Below, one piece after another: positions 1 to 8,134 of a stretch of 42,561 nucleotides of DNA (within the stretch, counting starts at the first letter, position 1; each line of letters begins with the position of its first letter). The stretch lies in the NCBI GenBank assembly GCA_000432735.1, contig FR887770.1, positions 1 to 42,561 on the forward strand, read 5' to 3'. The notes below the pieces were generated by a model, which had not been told where the DNA came from, ran no database searches, and saw only the letters and a list, made by a program, of their open reading frames with translations. Made by a program: the position numbers and the translations under genes. The DNA is from Bacteroides sp. CAG:443. Lineage in GTDB: Bacteria; Bacteroidota; Bacteroidia; Bacteroidales; Bacteroidaceae.

Positions 1-33
1 TCAAATTATATTTCAATTTGAGACAGCCTCTTT
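1..33 (-). terminator. Half of a terminator-like hairpin at the left window edge, downstream of nqrF
   Basis: Bases 1-7 and 15-21 are perfect complements around a 7-base loop. On the minus strand the nqrF stop codon is followed by a stretch containing gaggctgtctc and then this palindrome. If the hairpin continues, its outer arm lies beyond base 1 and would be the complement of 22-33. This is what an intrinsic terminator closing the nqr operon would look like, but half of it is unseen. Confidence 0.5.
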
Positions 34-55
34 TATTATTCAATAACTTGTCAGA

Positions 56-1324
56 TTATCCACCGAAGTTATCGTACATGATAGAAGAGCTTTCTACGCC
101 CAGACTATCCAGCATGTTAACCACAGCTTTTGACATCGGACCAGGACCACACATGTAGTATTCGATGTCTTCTGGAGCTTCGTGATCTTTCAGGTAAGTA
201 TTGTACATAACCTGATGAACGAATCCCGGAGTATACTTCACGCCCGCTGCATCGGCTGCCGGATCCGGACGGTCGAGTGCCAGATGGAAGTGGAAGTTCG
301 GGAAATCTTTTTCCAACTGCAGGAAGTCTTGCAGATAGAATACTTCATTCAATGCACGAGCACCGTAGAAGTAATGAAGTTCACGATCTCTTGTATTCAA
401 TGTACGAGTCATATGCATAATCTGTGCACGCAGCGGAGCCATACCGGCACCACCACCTACCCAGATCATTTCCTTCTTAGAGTTGAAGATCGGGTGGAAG
501 TCACCGTAAGGACCACTCATCAATACCTTATCACCCGGTTTCAGGGTAAAGATATAAGAAGAAGCGATACCCGGCATTACATCCATAAATCCGCTACGAT
601 CTGGTTTGAACGGCGGAGTAGCAATACGAACGGTCAACATGAACACATCACCTTCGGCCGGATAGTTGGCCATAGAGTAAGCACGGATTGTTTCTTCCTC
701 GTTTTTACATTTCAGCTTAAACAAACCGAATTTTTCCCATGCAGGCAAGTATTCCTTACCGATAAGGTCTTTATCGATATCCTTGTCGTAATCCATTTCG
801 TATTTAGGAATCTTAATCTGAGCATAAGAACCCGGAATAAAGTCCATGTGAGCACCCTTAGGCAACTGTACTTTGAATTCCTTGATAAAGGTAGCCACGT
901 TCTTGTTAGAGATAACAGTACATTCGTATTCTTTTACGCCCATTACAGATTCAGGCACCTTGATAGACAAGTCACCTTTCACCTTCACCTGACAGCCCAG
1001 ACGCCAGTGGTCTTTCTGCTGTTTGCGGCTGAAGTGACTCACTTCAGAAGGCAGGATTTCGCCTCCACCTTCTATTACCTGACATTTACACTGTCCGCAA
1101 GAACCCTTACCACCACAAGCTGACGGCAAGAATACTCCGTTTACGGCCAATGTGTTCAGCAATGTAGAGCCAGACTCTACTTCCATTTCTTTGTCGCCGT
1201 TGATAGTCAATTTCACATTACCGGAAGCAACAAGAAAATTCTTTGCGACCAGCAGGATGACTACCAGCACCAGAATAGTCACCAGGAATACTCCAATGCT
1301 TGCTAAAATAAAACTCATATCCAT
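56..1324 (-). CDS. nqrF: Na+-translocating NADH:quinone reductase subunit F
   Basis: This is the NADH-oxidising entry subunit of the Na+ pump (NQR) in the inner membrane; it passes electrons from NADH through FAD to a 2Fe-2S cluster. One N-terminal membrane helix (about residues 5-27) is followed by a plant-type ferredoxin domain with cluster cysteines C70, C76, C79 and C111. The FAD-binding RAYS motif is at 214-217, and the NAD-binding GGGAGMAP (290-297) and CGPGPM (392-397) motifs follow. The 422-residue length is close to the usual family length. It is the last gene of nqrABCDEF, 17 nt after nqrE. All ligands and motifs are intact, so I am very sure of the call. Confidence 0.98.
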   Translation of the reverse strand: MDMSFILASIGVFLVTILVLVVILLVAKNFLVASGNVKLTINGDKEMEVESGSTLLNTLAVNGVFLPSACGGKGSCGQCKCQVIEGGGEILPSEVSHFSRKQQKDHWRLGCQVKVKGDLSIKVPESVMGVKEYECTVISNKNVATFIKEFKVQLPKGAHMDFIPGSYAQIKIPKYEMDYDKDIDKDLIGKEYLPAWEKFGLFKLKCKNEEETIRAYSMANYPAEGDVFMLTVRIATPPFKPDRSGFMDVMPGIASSYIFTLKPGDKVLMSGPYGDFHPIFNSKKEMIWVGGGAGMAPLRAQIMHMTRTLNTRDRELHYFYGARALNEVFYLQDFLQLEKDFPNFHFHLALDRPDPAADAAGVKYTPGFVHQVMYNTYLKDHEAPEDIEYYMCGPGPMSKAVVNMLDSLGVESSSIMYDNFGG

Positions 1325-1341
1325 TGTCTATTCCTTTCCTA

Positions 1342-1965
1342 TTAGATGTTCAAACCAGAGAAACACATAAATGCCATTGCCATCAGACCTACAGTGATGA
1401 ATGTGATACCCAGACCTTTCAACGGAGCAGGTACGTCAGAGTAAGCCATTTTTTCACGGATAGCAGCCAGACCTACGATAGCCAGCAACCAGCCCAGACC
1501 TGAACCCAATGCATAAGAGATTGAATCCCATACATCGCCGATGAACTTAGAGTCTGACGGAGTCAGGTTAATACGCTGCTGCATGAACAATGAAGCACCC
1601 ATGATAGCACAGTTTACAGCGATCAACGGCAAGAAAATACCCAGTGAAGCATACAGTGAAGGGCTGAAACGTTCTACGATCATTTCAACCAGCTGTACGA
1701 TAGCGGCAATTACGGCAATAAAGAGGATAAAGCTCAAGAAGCTCAAATCGATACCCAGAATACCGTCGGCAGCCAGCACCTTAGTCTGGAGCAAGTAGTT
1801 TACCGGCAGTGTAACCACCAGCACGAAGGTAACGGCAATACCCAGTCCCAGTGCGGTCTTCACATTCTTCGAAACAGCCAGATATGAACACATACCCAGG
1901 AAGAATGCGAAAATCATATTGTCCACAAAGATAGAGCGGACTAATAAACTTATAAAATGTTCCAT
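1342..1965 (-). CDS. nqrE: Na+-translocating NADH:quinone reductase subunit E
   Basis: An integral membrane subunit of the NQR sodium pump, 207 residues and made almost wholly of hydrophobic segments (about six helices). It belongs to the NqrDE/RnfAE family; NqrD and NqrE pack as an inverted pair and, in known structures, share an iron centre between them. The N-terminal MEHFISLLVRSIFVDNMIFA and the internal cysteines (near residues 26 and 114) are typical of NqrE. It lies 75 nt after nqrD, the widest gap in the operon, and 17 nt before nqrF. RnfA is the main alternative family, but the surrounding nqrA-F set settles this. Confidence 0.96.
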   Translation of the reverse strand: MEHFISLLVRSIFVDNMIFAFFLGMCSYLAVSKNVKTALGLGIAVTFVLVVTLPVNYLLQTKVLAADGILGIDLSFLSFILFIAVIAAIVQLVEMIVERFSPSLYASLGIFLPLIAVNCAIMGASLFMQQRINLTPSDSKFIGDVWDSISYALGSGLGWLLAIVGLAAIREKMAYSDVPAPLKGLGITFITVGLMAMAFMCFSGLNI

Positions 1966-2040
1966 AATCTTGTTTTAATTGAGAACCTTCACGAAACGAA
2001 AAGTATCTTTCGACGGGAAAAGTTCTGCATTGAATAACTA

Positions 2041-2679
2041 TTATTCTTTATCTTGCAATTCTTTGTGTTTAGCACGCTGATACCAAATAATACATGCTAC
2101 GATGATCAATGCCATAGGAGGCATCAGCATCAAGCCGTTGTTTACATAGCCAGCGCTCTTTATTGCATCATAGTTCAGAATGTTGAAACCAAGCAATGTA
2201 CCAGAACCCAGCAACTCACGGATAAATGCAACCATTACCAAAATCTTTGCATATCCCAGACCGTTTCCGATACCATCCAAACAAGATTCCCACGGACCAT
2301 TAGCCATAGCAAATGCTTCCAGACGTCCCATCAGGATACAGTTGGTAATGATCAAACCAACGTATACAGACAACTGTACACTTACATCGTAAGCAAAAGC
2401 TTTCAACAATTCACTTACGATAGTTACCAGAGCAGCAACTACAACCAGCTGTACGATAATACGGATACGGTTAGGAATTGTCTTACGGATCAACGAAATC
2501 ACAACATTGGAGAAAGCAGTAATAATGGTAACAGAAAGTCCCATTACGATAGCAGGCTCCAACTTAGAAGTAACTGCCAGTGCAGAACAGATACCCAATA
2601 CCTGTACGGTCACCGGGTTATTCAAACCCAACGGAGTAGAAAATACTTCTCTATTTTTAGCTGAAAATAAACTTCCCAT
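2041..2679 (-). CDS. nqrD: Na+-translocating NADH:quinone reductase subunit D
   Basis: A 212-residue membrane subunit of NQR, homologous to NqrE and to RnfE. It shows about six hydrophobic segments and the family-type stretch LGICSALAVTSKLEPA near residues 28-43, with a conserved cysteine. A second cysteine sits in TNCILMGRLEAFA in the middle of the protein. The C-terminus ends in a short charged tail after the last helix. It starts 18 nt after the nqrC stop and is in the standard operon position, so assignment as NqrD rather than RnfE is secure. Confidence 0.96.
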   Translation of the reverse strand: MGSLFSAKNREVFSTPLGLNNPVTVQVLGICSALAVTSKLEPAIVMGLSVTIITAFSNVVISLIRKTIPNRIRIIVQLVVVAALVTIVSELLKAFAYDVSVQLSVYVGLIITNCILMGRLEAFAMANGPWESCLDGIGNGLGYAKILVMVAFIRELLGSGTLLGFNILNYDAIKSAGYVNNGLMLMPPMALIIVACIIWYQRAKHKELQDKE

Positions 2680-2697
2680 ATTATTATCTCCTCCTCA

Positions 2698-3378
2698 TTA
2701 TTCGTTAGTAGTTAAAAACTTGGTGTATTGCCCCATACAGTCTTTCAGCATCTTGTCTACAGAAAGAGAAGTAATAGTACCACCTGAAATACCATCTACC
2801 TGATATTCCGGTTTTTCAACCTTACCATTCTTTACAACACCCAGACCGATGGCGCCATTCTCCAACACATTCTTATCTTTAAATTCGTTCTGGAAGTGTT
2901 CTGTAGCGATTTCAGCTCCCAGACCCGGAGTTTCAGATGCATGAGAGAAATAAGTTCCATAAACGGTATTCTTATCTTCATTCAGTGCAACATATCCCCA
3001 GATAGCTCCCCAAAGTCCGGCTCCATAAACAGGTATGACATATTTAGTCTGACCGTCTATTTCGCAAACGAACAGGTGAGCACGACCGTTTTCCTTATAT
3101 TCTTTTTCGTATGCAGTAACAAAAGCACCTTCATACGGAGTAAGTGTTCCGTCTTCGGCAACAACCATATCAGACTTCACAACTTTGGCAAATTCAGCTT
3201 CCGCATCCTGTACATCCTTGATGCCCAGTGAAGAAAGGATCTGCTTCTTTGTATCAAGCTCTACATTCTTTCCCTGAATATCGCGCAGAGAAGAATTGAC
3301 GAAAGCCAGCAAGAATGCTACGATAACAACCATTACCGAAGCATAAATGATAGTATAAGAGTTACTATTAGTATTCAT
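2698..3378 (-). CDS. nqrC: Na+-translocating NADH:quinone reductase subunit C (flavoprotein)
   Basis: This subunit carries a covalently bound FMN on the periplasmic side and relays electrons within NQR. One N-terminal helix (about 8-29) anchors an FMN-binding domain. The flavinylation motif is visible as DGISGGT (195-201), with T201 the expected FMN-linked threonine; the GLWG (121-124) and ETPGLGAEI (149-157) stretches are family hallmarks. The motif has Gly where many NqrC/RnfG proteins have Ala before the threonine. No ApbE flavin transferase, which attaches the FMN, is encoded in the window. Length 226 residues; it is 14 nt downstream of nqrB. Confidence 0.97.
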   Translation of the reverse strand: MNTNSNSYTIIYASVMVVIVAFLLAFVNSSLRDIQGKNVELDTKKQILSSLGIKDVQDAEAEFAKVVKSDMVVAEDGTLTPYEGAFVTAYEKEYKENGRAHLFVCEIDGQTKYVIPVYGAGLWGAIWGYVALNEDKNTVYGTYFSHASETPGLGAEIATEHFQNEFKDKNVLENGAIGLGVVKNGKVEKPEYQVDGISGGTITSLSVDKMLKDCMGQYTKFLTTNE

Positions 3379-3392
3379 TGTATATTCGGTTT

Positions 3393-4556
3393 TTATTTGT
3401 TAGACATAGCACGTTTCGCACGACGAGAAATATTGTTCTGAACTACAACGTAGTCAATCAGCGGTGCAAAGATATTCATCAGCAGGATAGCCAGCATCAT
3501 ACCTTCAGGATAACCCGGATTCAATACACGGATAATGATTGCCATGGCACCAATCAGGAAGCCATATACAAACTTACCGTTTTCTGTACGTGAAGAAGTA
3601 ACCGGGTCGGTTGCCATAAACACAGCACCAAAGCAGAAGCCACCCAGGCACAAGTGTTCGTACCACGGCATGTGAGCCACGCCGGTATCAGGACCGATTG
3701 TATTGAAGATCAATCCCATTACAGCTCCACCAACAAATACAGACAACATTGTCTTCCAGCTTGCTACGCCACTCCACAACAAGATAACGGCACCGATTGC
3801 GATAGCGATTACACTGGTTTCACCGATAGAACCCGGAATCAGACCAGTAACCATGTCCCATGAGAAAGCAGGACATTCAGCAACCTTGGCAACACCCAGC
3901 GGAGTTGCAGCAGTCAGACCATCTACAGTCTTGCCCAAACCGAAGATACTGTCACCTGATACCCATACAGCATCACCTGACATTTTGGTAGGATAAGCGA
4001 AGAACAAGAATGCACGAGTAATCAAGGCAGGGTTAAAGATATTCATACCTGTACCACCGAATACTTCCTTAGCGAAGATTACAGAGAATGCTGTTGCAAC
4101 AGCAAGCATCCACAACGGACAGTCTACAGGCACAATCATCGGAATCAACATACCAGAAACCAGGAAACCTTCCTGAATTTCTTCCTTCTTCCACTGTGCT
4201 ACAACGAATTCAATTCCCAGACCTACTACATAAGAAACAATGATTTTCGGCAGAACAGCCAGGAAACCGTAAGCAAACATTTCGATAAAGCTACCGCTGA
4301 TGCCTGCATGAACATAATGCTGATAACCGACGTTGTACATACCGAACAACAGTGCCGGTATCAATGCGATAACCACGAGTGACATGATACGTTTGCTATC
4401 AATCGCATCGTGGATGTGCGTACCTGTCTTCGAAGTAGTACTCGGAACAAACAAGAATGTTTCGAAACCATCGAACACAGAACGAAAAGCATGATATTTG
4501 CCGCCCTCTTCAAAGTTTGGCTTTATCTTATCTAGATAATTTCTTAGCGCTTTCAT
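3393..4556 (-). CDS. nqrB: Na+-translocating NADH:quinone reductase subunit B (flavoprotein)
   Basis: The largest membrane subunit of NQR (387 residues, about ten hydrophobic segments). It carries covalent FMN and, in characterised pumps, riboflavin, and forms much of the sodium path. The flavinylation motif is DGLTAAT (212-218), so T218 is the expected FMN-linked residue by analogy with Vibrio NqrB. FGGTGMNIFNPA (166-177) is a strongly conserved family stretch. It begins 28 nt after nqrA and ends 14 nt before nqrC. Length and motif order are normal. Confidence 0.97.
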   Translation of the reverse strand: MKALRNYLDKIKPNFEEGGKYHAFRSVFDGFETFLFVPSTTSKTGTHIHDAIDSKRIMSLVVIALIPALLFGMYNVGYQHYVHAGISGSFIEMFAYGFLAVLPKIIVSYVVGLGIEFVVAQWKKEEIQEGFLVSGMLIPMIVPVDCPLWMLAVATAFSVIFAKEVFGGTGMNIFNPALITRAFLFFAYPTKMSGDAVWVSGDSIFGLGKTVDGLTAATPLGVAKVAECPAFSWDMVTGLIPGSIGETSVIAIAIGAVILLWSGVASWKTMLSVFVGGAVMGLIFNTIGPDTGVAHMPWYEHLCLGGFCFGAVFMATDPVTSSRTENGKFVYGFLIGAMAIIIRVLNPGYPEGMMLAILLMNIFAPLIDYVVVQNNISRRAKRAMSNK

Positions 4557-4584
4557 TTATATTCTATTAATCTTTTAGTTAGTA

Positions 4585-5934
4585 TTAGCACATTTCACGA
4601 CGGAGCATATCCAGTCCTTCGCGAACGATACGCTGCAGTTCCATCTTAGAAGAGCAAACGAACTCACACAGAGCGAAGTCTTCAGGAGCAACTTCGTAGA
4701 TACCCAGCTGTTCCATGCGGTCAATATCTCCGGCTATGATTGCCTTAATCAAATATTCGGGCATGATATCCATCGGCAATACCTTATCATACTCGTTTGA
4801 CATAATCATGTGACGTTCGCCACCCTTTACACGAGCATCGAGTGTATATTCTTTCTTGCCCATCAGCCAGCTGAAGTAAGAACGGCTGGTGCTGAACTGA
4901 TCAAGACGAGGCATGATCCATCCCAGCATTTCGTGTACGTCGCTACCTTCAGGAATGACTGTTACCTGGCTATGGAATGCGCCCAGGAATCCGTTGGCAG
5001 AAATCTGCTTACCTGTCAGGACATTGCCGCTGATATAACGCAGTTCCTTACCGGTTGTTACATTGCCTGCAAACACATTTGTCAGACATGCACCTACTTT
5101 CAGCTTGCAATAAGCAGCCTTCTTCACTTCAGAGCCTGTTACAGCTACCGTACGAGTCATATCCACATGTCCGGTATTCAACAGACGACCGATAAAGATT
5201 ACAGCCTGCGGATCGATAGTCCATACGGTTTCACCTTTATTTACAGGAGCGATGTGGTTGATTTGCACACCTACGTTGCCTGCAGGATGAGGTCCGTCGA
5301 ACACTGTCACAGTCACGTTCTTAGCCTGTGTCAGAGCCGCTGCACTTTGTTTCACACTAATACTCAGGTAAGTCTTGGCAATTTTTGCCAAAGCATCGAG
5401 TCCTGTCTGGAAATTTGCTTCTTCACCTTTCAGGGCAAATTCAAAATCAGGAGCAAGCGGATTGCTGTCGAATGCTGACACGAAGATTGCTCTCGGAGCA
5501 ACTGTCGGATCGGCAACAACATCATACGGACGCTGCTTGATGAAAGCGAACATACCGCTTTCCAGCAACAGTTCCTTTACCGCAGCTGCATCCATCTTGG
5601 CAACATCTTTCTTGCCAAAGTCCTGCAAGTCCTGTTCTGCGGCAGCTTCCACCGTAATACTCATTACTTTACGGCGAGCTCCACGCTCCACACTGGTTAC
5701 TACGCCACTTACGGGCGAAACAAATTTCACTTCAGGATGATTCTTGTCAATAAACAAGGGTCCTCCGGCCATAACATATTCCTGTTCTTTCACCACTACC
5801 TTAGGAGTCACGCCTGTAAAATCATCGGGAATCAATGCATAGAATCCCGGTTCCTTTACAGCCACCACTTCGGCAGCCGCCTTGCCTTTCAGGTTAATGT
5901 CAAGACCTTTACGCAATTTTATTAAATTAGCCAT
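4585..5934 (-). CDS. nqrA: Na+-translocating NADH:quinone reductase subunit A
   Basis: A 449-residue cytoplasmic-face subunit without cofactors, implicated in quinone binding at the end of NQR electron transfer. The N-terminus (KLRKGLDINLKGKA) opens the barrel-sandwich fold typical of NqrA/RnfC. It lacks the RnfC CxxCxxC ferredoxin motifs, so it is NqrA and not RnfC. It is the first gene of the six-gene operon. A Bacteroidetes-type promoter lies about 35 nt upstream of the start codon, which supports this ATG at 5934. Confidence 0.97.
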   Translation of the reverse strand: MANLIKLRKGLDINLKGKAAAEVVAVKEPGFYALIPDDFTGVTPKVVVKEQEYVMAGGPLFIDKNHPEVKFVSPVSGVVTSVERGARRKVMSITVEAAAEQDLQDFGKKDVAKMDAAAVKELLLESGMFAFIKQRPYDVVADPTVAPRAIFVSAFDSNPLAPDFEFALKGEEANFQTGLDALAKIAKTYLSISVKQSAAALTQAKNVTVTVFDGPHPAGNVGVQINHIAPVNKGETVWTIDPQAVIFIGRLLNTGHVDMTRTVAVTGSEVKKAAYCKLKVGACLTNVFAGNVTTGKELRYISGNVLTGKQISANGFLGAFHSQVTVIPEGSDVHEMLGWIMPRLDQFSTSRSYFSWLMGKKEYTLDARVKGGERHMIMSNEYDKVLPMDIMPEYLIKAIIAGDIDRMEQLGIYEVAPEDFALCEFVCSSKMELQRIVREGLDMLRREMC

Positions 5935-5970
5935 ATTGGGTTATAAAAAATGGTTTTATAAATTTGACTG

Positions 5971-6003
5971 CAAAATTAAATAAAAAAGAATGGAAATAAA
6001 CAA
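5971..6003 (-). promoter_or_regulatory. Predicted nqr operon promoter
   Basis: On the minus strand, TAATTTTG (5971-5978) fits the Bacteroidetes -7 consensus TAnnTTTG exactly. A TTG at 6001-6003, 22 nt further upstream, could be the -33 element, though the spacing is slightly long. Transcription would start near 5967, giving a leader of about 33 nt before nqrA. Predicted from consensus only. Confidence 0.5.
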
Positions 6004-6334
6004 TTCCAGGCGAGGAATTACGGAAAAAATTCCTTATATAATGGTGTACAAGTTACAAAAACAAGCGAAATGTCTTTATTTTGTAATATGCAGAAAGCAA
6101 TTTCAATCATTTTAAATTCTGTCAAATCCGGTCAATCCGGCCCTTTCCGGCACTCGTTTTACAGAAAAAGTGTCCACATCTTACAAAACAAAGTTTAACA
6201 TTGACAAACATCTTTTATCTATTTAATTAAAGTCCGCCAACATCCCCACAGGAAATCTTGAAGCAGAAAGAGAGAAGTCCTTATAAACTCTTCGCAATTT
6301 CCTGAAGGGGAAAAATTTTCCAAAGCAGACTTCC

Positions 6335-6379
6335 CTGAAAATTTGTACAAAAACTAAAATCTTTTGTACAAATTTTCAG
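6335..6379. repeat. Perfect 18-bp inverted repeat with 9-nt loop
   Basis: Arms 6335-6352 and 6362-6379 are exact reverse complements with the centre TTTGTACAAAA; the loop is actaaaatc. Neither strand shows a clear T-run directly after the stem, so a simple intrinsic terminator is not obvious. A related palindrome with the same 9-nt spacing and a similar loop sits at 26460-26490. Confidence 0.85.
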
Positions 6380-6498
6380 AAAACATCAGCACAAGTTTAT
6401 TCGGAGAAGCAGGGCTTTCATCGAAGAAAAAAGCCCGATTTTTCCAGCATCCCGTTTCCGGTGAAGGGCGTGAAGGGCAAAAAAGGCACAAAAAGTTT

Positions 6499-8124
6499 TT
6501 AATATCCGGGATTTTGCTCCAGCAACCCGTTCATGACAATAACCTTTTCCGGAATGGGGAACACAGTGGTATAACCGTCCGCCTCACCGGGAAGCTGGGG
6601 ACGGAAACTGTACGGACGGGTAAACTGACGGAAACGAATCAAGTCCTGACGTCGCCAGCCTTCCCAGGCAAGTTCCATCTGTCTTTCGGCCAGCAGGTTT
6701 TCGAGGGTCGCCTCACGGTAAGGAGCTCCTACCCTGCCACGTACCTCATTCAGCTCGGCAGTTCCATCTTCACCGTTCCGTACTTTGGCTTCACTCATCA
6801 TCAGCAGTACATCGGCATAACGGAACAGAACAATATCATTATCCATCAGCTTGCCGTCTTTCAAGGCCGTATTGTCAACCTCGTATTTCTTCATACGGGC
6901 ACCTGCCGTCTGCTCATACTCCGTGTTCGATACGTCGAGCGCCACTTTATCCGGATGGTAAATCAAAGGCTCACCGTTATCGAGCAATACCGGATTGCCT
7001 TGCAAATCGTACACCTCATCCGCAAAATAGCAGTAATCGAAACGAGGATCTACTGCATCTGTTCCATAATCATACGTCTGTAAAACCTCCAGTGTCGCAC
7101 TCGACCCATTCTCACCTCCCAGACCATAGGCTTTGGCATGATTGTAATGACGGGAACGGAAAGGATACTGCATCTGATTGGTGTACAAAGTCTTATTCAT
7201 GGGAACAACAAAAATATTCTCTTGAGAAGATTCATTAAAAATGGCAAAATTGGAAGTATAATCGTTTTCCAGCCGATACCCCATCCGCGCAAGCTCCGTA
7301 CAATAGTACTGTGTAGTCTGCCACGCATTAAGTCGTTTGCCATCGACCGTGAAATAAATAGTACTGCCATTAGGATAAACGCCGTCGGTCCAGTCGGCAT
7401 CCATATAAACTTCTGTGTTCAGTGCCAGCTTAGCCAGCAGAAAGTATGCCACAGCCCGTGTCATCCTTCCATAATACGTACCCGGAGTATTACTTCTTTC
7501 TTCGCTTAAAAAGGGAGCAGCCTCCTGCAATTCCTTCACAATGAAGGTAAATATCTCATCCCGTCCTGCCTGCATCATCGTTTTATCGCCAGCATTGGAA
7601 GAGATTATCAGAGGTACCCTCCCAAACAAGTCCATGGTATAATAATAAAACATGGCACGGAGAGCACGCACTTCGGCCTTGTACGCAGGAAGTTCCTTAT
7701 CGGAATGAGTGGCCGAGAAACGTCCAATCTGTTCCAGTGAATAGTTACACTGCTTGATGGAGCGGAACAGGTATTCCCAGGTATTCAGTATGGCATCGCT
7801 ATTTACTCCCCACTGGTGAAGGTAAAGCCCCTGCCAGAATCCGCCGTCGTACCAGTCACCTCCTCGAGTCGGCATGATAGCCTCATCGGTCGTAAAAGTA
7901 TTCAGGTCGTATATTCCACGTCCAGTTCCCTGCAAACCCTCAGAATCCTTATAACTTCCTATACAATTATAGAGTGAAGCCACACCGTTACGGTAAAGAT
8001 CCGAGATGGAAGCATAGGCTTCTTCTTCGGACAAGCCGTCGCGGGGATGTTCTTCCAGGAAACTGCCGCATGCCAGATTCAGAGTTACAGAACCGGCCAG
8101 CAAATATAGATATAGTTTCTTCAT
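6499..8124 (-). CDS. SusD/RagB-like outer-membrane lipoprotein
   Basis: The surface lipoprotein partner of a SusC-type porin; the SusD lid captures a glycan or peptide and feeds it into the TonB-dependent channel. From the ATG at 8124 the protein has 541 residues. An upstream in-frame TTG at 8133 would add three residues and is less likely. A type II signal peptide ends at LNLAC with C19 as the lipidated cysteine. The C-terminal region has typical SusD features: a SEAKVRNG helix pair, then AERQMELAWEGWRRQDLIRF. It follows susC by 10 nt. The substrate cannot be inferred because no hydrolase, sulfatase or regulator accompanies the pair. Confidence 0.93.
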   Translation of the reverse strand: MKKLYLYLLAGSVTLNLACGSFLEEHPRDGLSEEEAYASISDLYRNGVASLYNCIGSYKDSEGLQGTGRGIYDLNTFTTDEAIMPTRGGDWYDGGFWQGLYLHQWGVNSDAILNTWEYLFRSIKQCNYSLEQIGRFSATHSDKELPAYKAEVRALRAMFYYYTMDLFGRVPLIISSNAGDKTMMQAGRDEIFTFIVKELQEAAPFLSEERSNTPGTYYGRMTRAVAYFLLAKLALNTEVYMDADWTDGVYPNGSTIYFTVDGKRLNAWQTTQYYCTELARMGYRLENDYTSNFAIFNESSQENIFVVPMNKTLYTNQMQYPFRSRHYNHAKAYGLGGENGSSATLEVLQTYDYGTDAVDPRFDYCYFADEVYDLQGNPVLLDNGEPLIYHPDKVALDVSNTEYEQTAGARMKKYEVDNTALKDGKLMDNDIVLFRYADVLLMMSEAKVRNGEDGTAELNEVRGRVGAPYREATLENLLAERQMELAWEGWRRQDLIRFRQFTRPYSFRPQLPGEADGYTTVFPIPEKVIVMNGLLEQNPGY

Positions 8125-8134
8125 AATAAACAAT

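Larger units (their letters stand above)
5935..6498. other. Non-coding gap between susD-like gene and nqrA
   Basis: This 564-nt AT-rich stretch has no convincing gene on either strand. It holds the predicted nqrA promoter (5971-6003), a 12-mer caacatccccac at 6238-6249 whose reverse complement recurs at 26418-26429, an 18-bp perfect inverted repeat (6335-6379), a weaker 7-bp stem (6412-6418 with 6430-6436) followed by T's on the plus strand, and a tandem duplication of gtgaagggc/gtgaagggc near 6460-6478. Confidence 0.6.

Noticed and set aside
182..1123. 313-codon plus-strand frame opposite nqrF
   Set aside because: It is the antisense shadow of a confirmed gene, with no recognisable domain and skewed composition.
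6364..7083. 239-codon plus-strand frame
   Set aside because: It begins inside the 18-bp palindrome and runs antisense to the susD-like gene. The peptide shows no family features.
8125..8133. TTG-initiated extension of the susD-like gene
   Set aside because: The ATG at 8124 gives a normal lipoprotein signal peptide, and the extension adds only three residues.
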